This document shows, piece by piece, positions 33,730 to 42,499 of a stretch of DNA of 44,601 nucleotides. The translations under genes were made by a program, and so were the position numbers. Position 1 is the first letter of the stretch. Each line of letters starts with the position of its first letter. The DNA lies in NCBI GenBank assembly GCA_046541515.1, contig JBKHDD010000023.1, positions 1 through 44,601 of the forward strand. Reading direction: 5' to 3'. The stretch is from CAYFVR01 sp046541515. GTDB taxonomy: Bacteria; Desulfobacterota; Desulfobacteria; Desulfobacterales; Desulfococcaceae. The notes below the pieces were generated by a model. It made no database searches, had not been told where the DNA came from, and saw only the letters and a list, made by a program, of their open reading frames with translations.

Positions 33730-34048
33730 CGCGTTTCAATCTCATCCGGCCCGCATTCCATGGAGGATCGCCAATCCCACAGGCGTCACCCTCACATTCC
33801 GCCCGCCTCATCCTCCATTCCGTACAGCTCCTGCTGAAGGCGGGTAAACTTCGCCTTCATCCGGCCCATCGAGAAGGGGGGAAATCAACCGCTGGACCTG
33901 GCGGGATGATTTTCCCCACCCCGTGGCAATGACGATTTCCCGTTGAAAACAGAAGACGGATTTCGGGCCGGCTTATCGCGAACCGGAATGGCTGGAATTT
34001 GGATAAGCCGGCCGAAGCACAAAGGGGGAATGGCCGTCGAAAACGCCC
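33730..34048. repeat. Non-coding stretch with a 12-bp inverted repeat
   Basis: About 320 bp between convergent genes, with no gene that I can support. GGCCGGCTTATC (33966-33977) and its exact inverted copy GATAAGCCGGCC (34002-34013) flank a 24-nt loop and may act as a two-way terminator or binding site. Confidence 0.6.
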
Positions 34049-34921
34049 TCAGGCGAGGTCCAGGACCTGGAAAGTGGTGTCGGCGAGATCCATCAGCAGC
34101 AGCCGGTTGCGGAGGTCGGGTTCCCCGCCCCGAAGGATTTTGACGGCTTCGCTGCATTCCAGGGCGGAAAGCACGGTGATGGCGTGGGGAAGGGTGCCTA
34201 GGGATTGTTCCGCCCCCTTCTTCCCGGCCGACTCCGGCGGGCCGTAGATCAACCGCAATCCCTCGTCTTCGGGAAAAATCGTGGTGACGTGGCCGGCGAC
34301 CCCGCCGATGGCCGCGGAAATCAGCGGGATTCCGGCCTTTCGGGCGGCCGATTCCAGAACGAAGCGGGCGGGCAGATTGTCCAGGCAGTCCACCACCAGA
34401 TCGGCCCCCGCCAGCAGGGCCTCCGCGTTGACCGTGGCGAGGAAAATCGGGTGGACCGACGCCTCCACCGAGGGATTCACCCGGGCCACCCGGCGAGCCG
34501 CCCCGGCCGCCTTGGGCGTGTCCAGCAGCTCTGGAAGGCTGAAGAGCTGGCGGTTCAAGTTGCTGGCTTCGAAATTGTCCCCGTCGATCAGGGTCAGTCG
34601 GCCGACGCCTTCCCGGGCGAAGATTTCCACCACCGTCCCCCCCAAACCGCCCAAGCCCACCACGGCCACGCGGGAGCGGAGCAATCGGGCCTGATCCGTC
34701 GGATCGAAGGTCCGGAAATTTCGCGCGTACCGCTCCGGAACGACCCCCGCGTCCAAAGCGGCGGCCTCCAGTTCCCATCCGGGCAGATGAAACCCGCCGC
34801 ACAGCTCGCGGACGGCCGCGGGCGAAAGCGACCGATAGGGCTGGCCGTCGGGAAAGGTCGCGGAAATCGCCCGTTCCGAAATCGCCTCCGCGACCGCCGC
34901 GTTAGGTTCCGGCTCGGCCAT
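34049..34921 (-). CDS. MoeB/ThiF/HesA-family adenylyltransferase
   Basis: A 290-residue E1-like enzyme that adenylates the C-terminus of a ubiquitin-like sulfur carrier. An N-terminal extension of about 75 residues precedes the ATP site VAVVGLGGLGG, and LIDGDNFEASNLNRQLF and VVDCLDNLPAR are the other core motifs. The CxxC pairs that hold zinc in E. coli MoeB are absent (the loop reads LIYGPPESAGKKGAEQS), placing it in a zinc-free branch. It overlaps the MoaD-like gene by one base (TGATG), and I infer that it activates that protein for pterin cofactor synthesis, probably for the aldehyde oxidoreductase. Confidence 0.86.
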   Translation of the reverse strand: MAEPEPNAAVAEAISERAISATFPDGQPYRSLSPAAVRELCGGFHLPGWELEAAALDAGVVPERYARNFRTFDPTDQARLLRSRVAVVGLGGLGGTVVEIFAREGVGRLTLIDGDNFEASNLNRQLFSLPELLDTPKAAGAARRVARVNPSVEASVHPIFLATVNAEALLAGADLVVDCLDNLPARFVLESAARKAGIPLISAAIGGVAGHVTTIFPEDEGLRLIYGPPESAGKKGAEQSLGTLPHAITVLSALECSEAVKILRGGEPDLRNRLLLMDLADTTFQVLDLA

Positions 34922-35154
34922 CAACCGCCTCCAACCGGCGGAAAAATCCCCAGCCGGTCTCCGGGCTTCAGCGGCGTGTCGAATTCGGCCTTCCGGCCGT
35001 TGATGAAAATCAGCTTGGCTTCCTCTTCCGGAACGGAAAGCCGGCGGATGATGTCGTGAACCGTGGTTCCTTCCGCGACCGGATAGGCGTCGGAATTTTC
35101 CGGCGTCAGGGGCGTGAGGGTCGCGAAGAGTTTGACGGTGATATGCGCTTCCAT
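34921..35154 (-). CDS. MoaD/ThiS-like ubiquitin-fold sulfur carrier
   Basis: A 77-residue beta-grasp protein ending PPVGGG, the Gly-Gly tail that is adenylated and thiocarboxylated in MoaD and ThiS. AHITVKLFATL and KLIFINGRKAEFDTPLKPGD are typical of MoaD-like proteins. The ATG at 35154 follows GGAGG by about 5 nt. Genes of this kind are common beside tungsten aldehyde oxidoreductases. Here the pair lies in the operon of the alcohol dehydrogenase and the two-component system. Confidence 0.88.
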   Translation of the reverse strand: MEAHITVKLFATLTPLTPENSDAYPVAEGTTVHDIIRRLSVPEEEAKLIFINGRKAEFDTPLKPGDRLGIFPPVGGG

Positions 35155-35192
35155 GGCGTTCCTCCAAAGAACCGAAGACCGCGTCTGCGGAA

Positions 35193-36554
35193 TCAGCGGG
35201 CTTGGAACTCTTCCATTTCGTATTTTTTCAGCTTGCGATACAGCGTTTTTCGCCCGATGCCGAGGATTTCCGCCGCCCGGACCCGGTTGTTTTCGGCGAA
35301 TTTGAGCACCCGGAGAATGTGGGCCTTTTCCAGCTCGTCCAAGGATTGAAACGGGGTGTCCCGGGGCGTGTCCCGAACCGCGTTCACCAGCTCGTGGGGC
35401 AGGCAGCGTTCGGTCAGCAGGCCGTTTTCGGAAAGGATGATGCCCCGCTCGATGACGTTTTGCAGCTCCCTCACGTTGCCGGGCCAGTGGTAGGCCAGCA
35501 GGCATTCCATGGCCCGGGCGGAAATCCGGCAGGGGGGGCCTCCCTGGCTCAGCTTGCCGCGAAAATATTCCACCAGCAGCGGGATGTCCTCGGCCCGGTC
35601 CCTCAGGGGCGGCAGCATGATGGTGAAGACGTTGAGCCGGTGAAACAGCGCCTGGCTGAACCGTCCCGCCGCCACCTCTTCCGCGAGGTTGCGGTTGGTG
35701 GCGAACAGGAAGCGGATGTCCACCTGGCGTTCGTCCTGCCCGCCCACCCGCCGGTAGGTCTGGTTTTCCAGCACCCGCAGCATGGAGGCCTGCACCTCCA
35801 CGGGCAGTTCGCCCACCTCGTCCAAAAACAGCGTTCCCTTGTTGGCCAGGGCCAGCAATCCCTCCCGGGATTCGGTGGCCCCGGTGAAGGAGCCGCGCCG
35901 ATGGCCGAACAATTCGCTGCGGATCAGCTCCTTTTGCAGGGTGCCGCAGTTTTTGGTGATGAGCGGCTGCTCGGCGCGGCCGCTCAACTGGTGAATGTTG
36001 CGGGCCACCACGTTTTTCCCGGTGCCGCTTTCGCCGGTGATCAGCACGGGAACGTGGGTCGGGGCGACCTTTCGCACCATGTACCGGACGTCGTCCAGAC
36101 CGGGGGACTGGCCGATGATTTTGTAATTGGGCTTGGCGGATTGATGATGGCGCAGGACCCGGTTTTCCCGACGCAGGCGGACGCGCTGGTTGGCCTTTTC
36201 AATCACCAGCTCCAGCCGGTCCAGGTTGAACGGCTTGGTGATGTAGTCGTAGGCCCCCATCCGCATGGCTTCCACGGCGCTGTCGATGTCGCCGAAGCCG
36301 GTGACCAGAATGATTTCCAGTTCGGGAACCATCTCCTGAAGCTGAATCATCAGGTCCAGCCCGTTGGCGTCGGGAAGCTTGATGTCCACCACGGCCACGT
36401 CATACCGCTGCTTGCGGAGCTTGATCAGCCCTTCCCGGGCGTTGGCGGCCGTGGTGACCACGCGATGATCGGAGGAGATTTCCAGATCGATCAGCCGGCG
36501 GATCGATTTTTCATCGTCCACCACGAGAATTTGAATGGGATCGGCGCCGTTCAT
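35193..36554 (-). CDS. Sigma54-dependent response regulator of the aldehyde/alcohol island
   Basis: A 453-residue NtrC-type activator: receiver with Asp57 (VVDIKLPDANG), AAA+ domain with Walker A GESGTGKN, sigma54 loop GSFTGA (Ser in place of the usual first Ala) and GTLFLDEVGELP, and a Fis-type helix-turn-helix (NNRVRAAEILGIGRKTLYRK). Its kinase is encoded just upstream (36684-37877). Two sigma54-type promoters in the window, before the aldehyde oxidoreductase and the alcohol dehydrogenase at 39762, are its likely targets. A purine-rich AAGGAGG lies about 13 nt before the ATG. Confidence 0.93.
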   Translation of the reverse strand: MNGADPIQILVVDDEKSIRRLIDLEISSDHRVVTTAANAREGLIKLRKQRYDVAVVDIKLPDANGLDLMIQLQEMVPELEIILVTGFGDIDSAVEAMRMGAYDYITKPFNLDRLELVIEKANQRVRLRRENRVLRHHQSAKPNYKIIGQSPGLDDVRYMVRKVAPTHVPVLITGESGTGKNVVARNIHQLSGRAEQPLITKNCGTLQKELIRSELFGHRRGSFTGATESREGLLALANKGTLFLDEVGELPVEVQASMLRVLENQTYRRVGGQDERQVDIRFLFATNRNLAEEVAAGRFSQALFHRLNVFTIMLPPLRDRAEDIPLLVEYFRGKLSQGGPPCRISARAMECLLAYHWPGNVRELQNVIERGIILSENGLLTERCLPHELVNAVRDTPRDTPFQSLDELEKAHILRVLKFAENNRVRAAEILGIGRKTLYRKLKKYEMEEFQAR

Positions 36555-36683
36555 CTACGAGGAAACTTCGCCTCCTTGGATGTTTCGCTGCAAGGGCCGC
36601 GATTCCCGTTTCCGGGGCGCGGGGCGATTGGCCGGCGGCGGATGGGGCCGGCGGGGGTCCGGAATGGCCGGGAGCGCCCCGGC

Positions 36684-37877
36684 TCAGGCCAGGGGCAGTT
36701 TGACCCGGAATGTGGAGCCCCGGTTCGGCTCGCTTTCCACCAGAATCTCGCCCTGGTGTTGCTGGATGATGTTGTAGCAGGTGGACAGGCCGATGCCGAT
36801 GCCCTGGCCCACCGGCTTGGTGGTGAAAAAGGGATCGAACAGCTTGCTCAGGTTTTCCGGCGGGATGCCCTTGCCGGTGTCGGTCACGCAGAAGACCATC
36901 CAGCGCCCCCGCACGCCGGAACGGATGGTGATCTTTCCGCCGCCCTGAATGGCGTCCACCGCGTTGAGCACCAGATTCAGCACCACCTGTTTCAGCTCCG
37001 CCTCCACGCTTCGGGCGATGGGGTCGGCGGGGTCCAGGTCTAGACAGATGGCCTGGGGCAGCCGGTTCTTGAGTTGATGTTCCAGCAGCTTGATCACGTC
37101 CACCACCACCCGGTTGACGTTCACGCCGGTGAAATCCAGCCGTTCCCGGGGGCTGAAGGTCAGCAGATTCCGGACGATGTCCCGACAGCGGTTGCATTCG
37201 TCCCGAATGGTTTCCAGGTATTCCTGAAACGCACGGGCCAGGCGGGGTTCGGTTTCCGCCAGCCGTTCCCGCAGCCGGGGAAGCCGACGGCGAAGCCCCT
37301 CGGTGAAGCCGCCGATGGCGGTGAGCGGATTGTTGATTTCGTGGGCCATGCCGGCGGCCAGCAGTCCGATGGTGGCCATTTTTTCGGCGTGGTAGAATTT
37401 GGCCTGGTAGGCTTTCTCCACGGTGACGTCCCGCTTCAGCAACAGCACGTTTCCGGCCGTCCCCCCGGCTTCCATCAGCGGGGAGGCGGTGATCTCGAAC
37501 TGCCGGTTTTTGCCGTCCACGTCGAAAATGTGGGTCTGGCGGCAGACATGGTTGGCCCGCAGGGCGTCCACCAACGGGCAGGGGGCGCACGGCTGGTTCC
37601 TCCCTCGGAAGATTTTGTAGCAGTGCTGATCGAGCGGGTTGAGGCAATGAAAGGTTTTAAAAAAAACGTGGTTGACGGAAACGATGCGAAAATCCGGGCG
37701 GATGACCGCCATCACGTCGGTGATGCCGTCCAAAATGGCCTGGATTTCCTGTCGTTTTTGCTCCAGCTCCCGGTTGGAATGCCGGAGTTCCCGCATTTTG
37801 ATCTGGGCTTCCTTGTAAAAGCCGAGCTTGGTGTGCTCGATGCCGATCAGATCTTCGAGGCGGGTGTCGCCGTTCAT
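36684..37877 (-). CDS. PAS-domain histidine kinase with Cys-rich sensor
   Basis: A 397-residue soluble kinase. An N-terminal coiled coil (about 15-50) leads into a PAS domain (about 50-165) carrying HCYKIFRGRNQPCAPCPL, a Cys pattern common in PAS domains of anaerobes and suggestive of a metal or redox site. HisKA follows with AAGMAHEINNPLTAIGG (phosphoacceptor His), then the ATPase domain (NLVLNAVDAIQGGG, VTDTGKGIP, GQGIGIGLST). The ATG at 37877 shares a base with the stop of the alcohol dehydrogenase gene (TGATG). It should phosphorylate the sigma54 regulator encoded next. A much longer open frame upstream of 37877 is only a shadow of the dehydrogenase gene. Confidence 0.92.
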   Translation of the reverse strand: MNGDTRLEDLIGIEHTKLGFYKEAQIKMRELRHSNRELEQKRQEIQAILDGITDVMAVIRPDFRIVSVNHVFFKTFHCLNPLDQHCYKIFRGRNQPCAPCPLVDALRANHVCRQTHIFDVDGKNRQFEITASPLMEAGGTAGNVLLLKRDVTVEKAYQAKFYHAEKMATIGLLAAGMAHEINNPLTAIGGFTEGLRRRLPRLRERLAETEPRLARAFQEYLETIRDECNRCRDIVRNLLTFSPRERLDFTGVNVNRVVVDVIKLLEHQLKNRLPQAICLDLDPADPIARSVEAELKQVVLNLVLNAVDAIQGGGKITIRSGVRGRWMVFCVTDTGKGIPPENLSKLFDPFFTTKPVGQGIGIGLSTCYNIIQQHQGEILVESEPNRGSTFRVKLPLA

Positions 37878-39025
37878 CACCAGGCCCTCTCGCAGATTTC
37901 CACCATCTCCTCCCCCGTGGCCCCGCGCGGATTGGTCAGCAGGCAGGAGTCGTGCACGGCCATCTGGCAGACCTGGGGCAGGGTGGACCGGTCGGACACA
38001 ATGTCTCGGAGACGGGTCGAAATGTCCAGGGAGTGGCAGTAGGCTTCCAGCTCCTCGATGCCGCGAAGGGCGGTCTCGCGGTCGGAACCGAAGCGCCGGC
38101 CCAGGATGATGGCCCCGATGTCCGCGATTTTCCGGGGGCAGGCCTCCAGGTTGAAGCGCATGACGTGGGGCAGCAACACCGGATGGATCAACCCGTGGAC
38201 CACGTCCAGCATCCCGCCCAGCGAATGGGCCAGGGCGTGGTCCAGCCCCAGGCTGGCGTTGCTGAAGGCCATTCCCGCGGAGGTGCCGGCGATGGCGAGG
38301 TTTTCCAACGCGTCCAGAGAGCGGGTTTCCAGGGCCACCGGGAGATTTTGAATGATGAGTTCGATGGCCTTGAGAGAGTGGAGCTCCGTAAACGGAGAGG
38401 CCAGCCGGGAGACGTAGGCCTCCACCGCGTGGGCCAGGGCGTCGATGGCGGCCGCGATGATGAGGGACCGCGTCTTGGTGGTCAGAATTTCCGGGTCGAT
38501 GATGGAGATGTTGGGCACCAGCGTTCGGCTGATGATGGACATCTTGACCGACCGCTTCACGTCGTTGATGATGGTGAACTGGGAAACGTCGGAACCGCTT
38601 CCCGCCGTGGAGGGCAGAAACACCATGGGCGGCAGCGGATGCTGAATGCGGTTGGCGCCTTCGTAGTCGTGAACCGTCCCCCCGTTGCTCACCACCAGGG
38701 CGACGCCCTTGGCCGCGTCCATGGGGCTTCCCCCGCCCAGGGCCATGACCACGTCGCAGGCTTCTTCCCGGTACCGAATCGCGCCCTCCTGCACCTGGAA
38801 ATCCCGGGGGTTGGCCACCACTTCGGGATAGTAGTGCCAGTCCAGACGCTCTTGCCGGAGCACGTCCAGCACCTGCTCCACCCATCCGGCGTTTTCCAGT
38901 CCGGGGTCGCTGACGAAGAAGACCTTTTCCGCGCCCAGCCGGCGGGCGCATACCCCGGCGTATTGCAGGCTTCCCCGCCCGAAAAAAATTTCCGGGATGG
39001 AAAATTTTCGCACGTTCAGCGGCAT
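37877..39025 (-). CDS. Iron-containing alcohol dehydrogenase
   Basis: A 382-residue group III alcohol dehydrogenase: NAD(P) loop GGGSPMDAAKGVA, then the metal ligands in IDALAHAVEAY (Asp and His), LDHALAHSLGG (His) and VHGLIHPVLLPH (His). It interconverts an alcohol and an aldehyde in the cytoplasm. The start at 39025 follows AAGGA by about 6 nt; a start 18 bp upstream is possible. It sits between the glutaredoxin gene and the kinase gene and is clearly different from the second dehydrogenase at 39762. Confidence 0.94.
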   Translation of the reverse strand: MPLNVRKFSIPEIFFGRGSLQYAGVCARRLGAEKVFFVSDPGLENAGWVEQVLDVLRQERLDWHYYPEVVANPRDFQVQEGAIRYREEACDVVMALGGGSPMDAAKGVALVVSNGGTVHDYEGANRIQHPLPPMVFLPSTAGSGSDVSQFTIINDVKRSVKMSIISRTLVPNISIIDPEILTTKTRSLIIAAAIDALAHAVEAYVSRLASPFTELHSLKAIELIIQNLPVALETRSLDALENLAIAGTSAGMAFSNASLGLDHALAHSLGGMLDVVHGLIHPVLLPHVMRFNLEACPRKIADIGAIILGRRFGSDRETALRGIEELEAYCHSLDISTRLRDIVSDRSTLPQVCQMAVHDSCLLTNPRGATGEEMVEICERAW

Positions 39026-39052
39026 GGGGAGTCCTTTTTGCAAACGCCGGTT

Positions 39053-39316
39053 TCAACGGGATTCATGGGCGTCCAGGACTTCCCTGATTTTGTCCATTTT
39101 GGCCCCGACCACCACGTCCTCTCCGACCACCAGGGTGGGGAAGGTGATTTCCGGGTTCACCTTTTTCAACGCCCGCATGGTTTCGTTTCGCTCCTCCCCC
39201 GCCATCCAGTCCAGATTGTGCCATTTGAAGGCAACGCCCCGTTCCTGAAGCAGAGATTTCACGTCCCCGCATTTGGGGCAGGACGACAGGCTGTACAAAA
39301 CAATGGATGCGCTCAT
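39053..39316 (-). CDS. Glutaredoxin-like protein
   Basis: An 87-residue thioredoxin-fold protein with the active site SSCPKCGD (CxxC), the cis-Pro segment TFPTLVVG and a final MDKIREVLDAH helix. AAAGGA precedes the ATG at 39316. It is the first gene of the operon that runs through alcohol dehydrogenase, kinase, regulator, MoaD-like and MoeB-like genes. It could keep the dehydrogenase or a cofactor-assembly thiol reduced; the true partner is unknown. Confidence 0.87.
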   Translation of the reverse strand: MSASIVLYSLSSCPKCGDVKSLLQERGVAFKWHNLDWMAGEERNETMRALKKVNPEITFPTLVVGEDVVVGAKMDKIREVLDAHESR

Positions 39317-39638
39317 GGAATTCCTTTCCGAAAAGTTTGACTGGCCAAAATACCATATCCCCGGGAAGCTGGCAATCGTTCGATTGGCCGTTCCGGCGGC
39401 GGGGAAGTCGCCTCGTCCCTCGACCGATTTGCGACCGCCGAGCGGCATTGGCGCGGATTCCGTTTCTGGCGGTTCGAAATGACCCGGGGCTTTTTGGCCC
39501 TTGGGTCAGTATGACTCTTTTTTTCTGCGCCACTGCCGGGCCGAGCGATGAATCGAGACGAACGAAAGAAAAATTTAATTCATTGATTTTAACGGCTTGG
39601 CTTTAAAAATCTCGACATGGGAAGAGGGCCGGCCCATC
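39317..39638. other. Divergent regulatory region between the two dehydrogenase units
   Basis: With the promoter that follows, about 445 bp separate the minus-strand glutaredoxin operon from the plus-strand dehydrogenase. No coding sequence is evident. I did not find a convincing sigma54 element facing the glutaredoxin gene. Activator sites for the sigma54 promoter are expected here (about 80-200 bp upstream of 39639), but I cannot point to them. Confidence 0.5.
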
Positions 39639-39655
39639 TTGGCCCCGTCCTTGCT
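39639..39655 (+). promoter_or_regulatory. Sigma54-type (-24/-12) promoter of the second alcohol dehydrogenase
   Basis: TTGGCCCCGTCCTTGCT has GG and GC exactly 10 nt apart and ends CTTGCT like the AOR promoter (CTTGCT at 28927-28932). Transcription would start near 39667, giving a leader of about 95 nt. Confidence 0.72.
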
Positions 39656-39761
39656 AAACATCTCTGGTAAATGTGAAAGGGCAACAGCCGGTTAGGGGGC
39701 TTTTGCCGATGATTGAAGTTTGGTGGTTTGAATCGTATTTACTTTTTAAGGAGGATTGATC

Positions 39762-40925
39762 ATGGCTCAAGAACAAGTTTTCGGTTTCTTCATTCCGACC
39801 GTTACCCTTATGGGCATTGGCGCGCACAAGGAAATTCCCAAGCAGATCCAGACCCTCGGCGCGAAAAAGCCGCTGATCGTCACCGACAAAGGCATCACCG
39901 GCGCCGGCCTCACCGAGAAAATCGTCAACCTGATCAAAGAAGAAATCGGCGTGACCTGCCCGGTCTACGACGAGACCGTGCCCAATCCCACCGATAAAAA
40001 CGTCCACGACGGCATCGAAGTCTACAAAAAAGAAGGCTGCGACTCCATCATCTCTCTGGGCGGCGGCAGCTCCCACGACTGCGGCAAGGGCATCGGCATC
40101 CTGGCCACCAACGGCGGCAAAATCAACGACTACGAAGGCGTGGACAAGTCCACCAAAAACATGCCTCCGTACATCGCCGTCAACACCACCGCCGGCACCG
40201 CCTCCGAAATGACCCGGTTCTGCATCATCACCGACCTTTCCCGGAAGGTGAAGATGGCCATCGTCGACTGGCGGACCACGCCGACCGTCGCCGTCAACGA
40301 TCCGCTGCTGATGGCCGGCATGCCGCCCGCGTTGACCGCCGCCACCGGCATGGACGCGCTGACCCACGCCGTGGAGGCCTACGTCTCCATCGCCGCCACG
40401 CCGATCACCGACGCCTGCGCCCTGAAGGCCATCAGCCTGATCTCCGAGAACCTGCGCGCCGCCGTGGCCAACGGTTCCGACATGGACGCCCGCGACAAAA
40501 TGGCCTACGCCGAGTACCTGGCCGGCATGGCCTTCAACAACGCCTCTTTGGGCCACGTCCACGCCATGGCCCATCAGCTCGGCGGCTTCTACGACCTGCC
40601 CCACGGCGTCTGCAACGCCATCCTGCTGCCCCACGTCGAGGCCTTCAACCTGATCGCCAAGATGGATCGGTTCGTGGACATGGCCGTGGCCATGGGCGAA
40701 AACGTCGAGGGACTGTCCGTCCGCGCTGCCGCCGACGTGTGCCTGGACGCCATCAAGCAGCTCTCCAAGGACGTGGGCATCCCCAGCGGTCTGGCCGAGC
40801 TGGGCGTGAAGGAGGAAGATCTGCCGACCATGGCCGAGAACGCCCAGAAGGACGCCTGCGGCCTGACCAACCCGCGCTGCCCGACCCTGGAAGACGTCAT
40901 CCAGATCTACAAGAATGCCATGTAG
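39762..40925 (+). CDS. Iron-containing alcohol dehydrogenase, highly expressed type
   Basis: A 387-residue group III alcohol dehydrogenase resembling the NAD-dependent ethanol/butanol/methanol dehydrogenases: GFFIPTVTLMGIGAHKEI at the start, NAD loop GGGSSHDCGKGIG, and metal ligands in GMDALTHAVEAY, HVHAMAHQLGG and PHGVCNAILLPH. The ATG at 39762 follows AAGGAGG by 7 nt, an ideal spacing. Codon use is heavily skewed to C/G-ending codons, as in the AOR gene, suggesting a major catabolic enzyme. With AOR it would form an alcohol to aldehyde to acid route (or the reverse). Confidence 0.95.
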   Translation: MAQEQVFGFFIPTVTLMGIGAHKEIPKQIQTLGAKKPLIVTDKGITGAGLTEKIVNLIKEEIGVTCPVYDETVPNPTDKNVHDGIEVYKKEGCDSIISLGGGSSHDCGKGIGILATNGGKINDYEGVDKSTKNMPPYIAVNTTAGTASEMTRFCIITDLSRKVKMAIVDWRTTPTVAVNDPLLMAGMPPALTAATGMDALTHAVEAYVSIAATPITDACALKAISLISENLRAAVANGSDMDARDKMAYAEYLAGMAFNNASLGHVHAMAHQLGGFYDLPHGVCNAILLPHVEAFNLIAKMDRFVDMAVAMGENVEGLSVRAAADVCLDAIKQLSKDVGIPSGLAELGVKEEDLPTMAENAQKDACGLTNPRCPTLEDVIQIYKNAM

Positions 40926-41442
40926 TCTCCCCGTGACGATGTAACACCGCATCGCTCATGCCTCCAGGGGCGTTTCCCCGCGCCCCGCTCGTTTCCACCC
41001 CGCCGCCCCCGGCTTTCCCCGGCCGGGGGCGGCTTCTTGTTGACGACCTCGCCAAAGGCGGACGTTTTTTCCGCCCGGATATTTCGCTGTTCCGACCGCC
41101 GGAACTTCGTCTTCGCCCCTTCCCCGAACTCCCCCGTTCCCTGGTTTTTTCGCCGCGGCCCTTTGCATGTTCGCGCAAAGGGATTAGGTTACCGGAAACC
41201 CCATGGCGGGATCTCCCGGAAATTGGCGCCTCGTTTTTTTCGCCTTCCCGCGGTCGGGCGTCGCGCAAGCTGGGATGCCCGAGGAGGACAGGCGCGGATT
41301 CTTTCCGGGGACTTTTTGACTCGGACAACGGAAATTCTCAACTTTTCAATGCATTCCGAACATGGTAGGGTCCGGCCGATCATCCCGACGGGGAAATTTT
41401 TTTGCGTCCCTTTCCCGGGACGTCATCGGAAAGGAGTTTCAC
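40926..41442. other. Non-coding region with a GC-rich hairpin
   Basis: About 515 bp. It begins with the hairpin listed at 41002-41033. The rest is GC-rich without codon structure that I would trust, and it should contain the promoter of the isomerase gene near its right end. Confidence 0.5.
41002..41033 (+). terminator. Probable terminator of the second alcohol dehydrogenase
   Basis: GCCGCCCCCGG (41002-41012) pairs with CCGGGGGCGGC (41023-41033) around a 10-nt loop; the following TTCTTGTT is only a moderate T-run. Confidence 0.7.
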
Positions 41443-42417
41443 ATGTACCGAAGGATTGCGGGCCTTGTGGCGATGGCCGCCGTTTTGACCATGCTGGTCC
41501 CCATGGCCTGGAGCGCTTCCGAAGGAGGTTCGGAAGATCGGGTCGCGGTGGTCAACGGCGAACCCATCAGCCGCGCGGCCCTGGAGCAGGAAATGACGCC
41601 GGTTCGTCATCAGATGGGCATGACCGGCGACGATGCGGACGAAGCCAAGCTGGACGAAATTCGCAAGCAGGTGCTGGACAATCTGATCCGAAGGGAGCTG
41701 GTTTTCCAGGAGAGCAAAAAAAAGGGATTCACCGTGGAGGATTCCGCGGTGCAAGAGCGGCTCGAAGCGTTGAAATCCCGTTTTCCCAACCCCGAGCAGT
41801 TCCAGGCAATGATGGAACAGATGAGCTTCACGGAAGAGATTCTCAAACGGCAGATTCGGGAGCAGCTGACCATTCAGAAATTCGTGGAATCTCAGATCGT
41901 GGAAAACATCGAGGTCGCCGAGGCGGAGGCCAAGGAATATTACGAGGAAAACCAAGAGCGGTTCAAGCAGCCGGAGCAGGTCCACGCCCGCCACATTCTG
42001 ATCAAGGTGGACGAAGGGGCGGATGAATCCGCCAAGGCGGAGGCCAAGGGCCGCCTGGAAGACGTTCAGAAAAAGCTGGAGGAGGGCGGCGATTTCGCCA
42101 AGCTGGCCGAGGAATTCTCCGAAGACCCCAGCAAAAGCCGGGGCGGGGACCTGGGTTTTTTCGGCCGCGGCCAGATGGTCAAGCCCTTCGAGGAAGCGGT
42201 CTTCGCCCTGGAGCCGGGCGAGGTGAGCGGCATCGTGGAAACCCAGTTCGGATATCACCTGATCGAGCTGGTGGAGGAAAAGGCCGCCGGCGCCCAGACC
42301 TTCGCCGACGCGCGGCCGCAGATCGAGCAGATGCTGAAGAACCGGCGGATCAAATCCGAACTGGATCAATACATTGAAAACCTGCGGGAAGCGGCGGAGA
42401 TCGAAATTCTGATCTAA
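41443..42417 (+). CDS. Periplasmic PpiC/SurA-type peptidyl-prolyl isomerase
   Basis: A 324-residue secreted chaperone/isomerase. The signal peptide runs to about residue 25 (cleavage after AWSA). A SurA-like N-terminal helical domain with VAVVNGEPISRAALEQEM follows, then a rotamase (parvulin) domain at about 180-280 (VHARHILIKVDEGA, FAKLAEEFSEDPSKSRGGDLG, GYHLIELVEE) and a C-terminal helix that completes the chaperone lobe. It should help fold outer-membrane or secreted proteins. AAAGGAG about 7 nt upstream sets the start at 41443. It stands alone, with no operon partner. Confidence 0.93.
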   Translation: MYRRIAGLVAMAAVLTMLVPMAWSASEGGSEDRVAVVNGEPISRAALEQEMTPVRHQMGMTGDDADEAKLDEIRKQVLDNLIRRELVFQESKKKGFTVEDSAVQERLEALKSRFPNPEQFQAMMEQMSFTEEILKRQIREQLTIQKFVESQIVENIEVAEAEAKEYYEENQERFKQPEQVHARHILIKVDEGADESAKAEAKGRLEDVQKKLEEGGDFAKLAEEFSEDPSKSRGGDLGFFGRGQMVKPFEEAVFALEPGEVSGIVETQFGYHLIELVEEKAAGAQTFADARPQIEQMLKNRRIKSELDQYIENLREAAEIEILI

Positions 42418-42499
42418 ACGCAATACCGTTCGTTTTGCCGAAGAAAGGGTAGGGGCGAAGTGCATACGCCCTTGGTCAATCTGACACGATTGGTCCATT

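Noticed and set aside
37878..39056. A long N-terminal extension of the PAS kinase
   Set aside because: This part reads the alcohol dehydrogenase gene in another frame. The dehydrogenase has all family motifs, and the kinase has its own ATG at 37877.
40897..41328. A 143-codon minus-strand frame in the gap after the second alcohol dehydrogenase
   Set aside because: Arg/Gly/Ser-rich low complexity, no ribosome-binding site, and it overlaps the dehydrogenase 3' end and the terminator hairpin.
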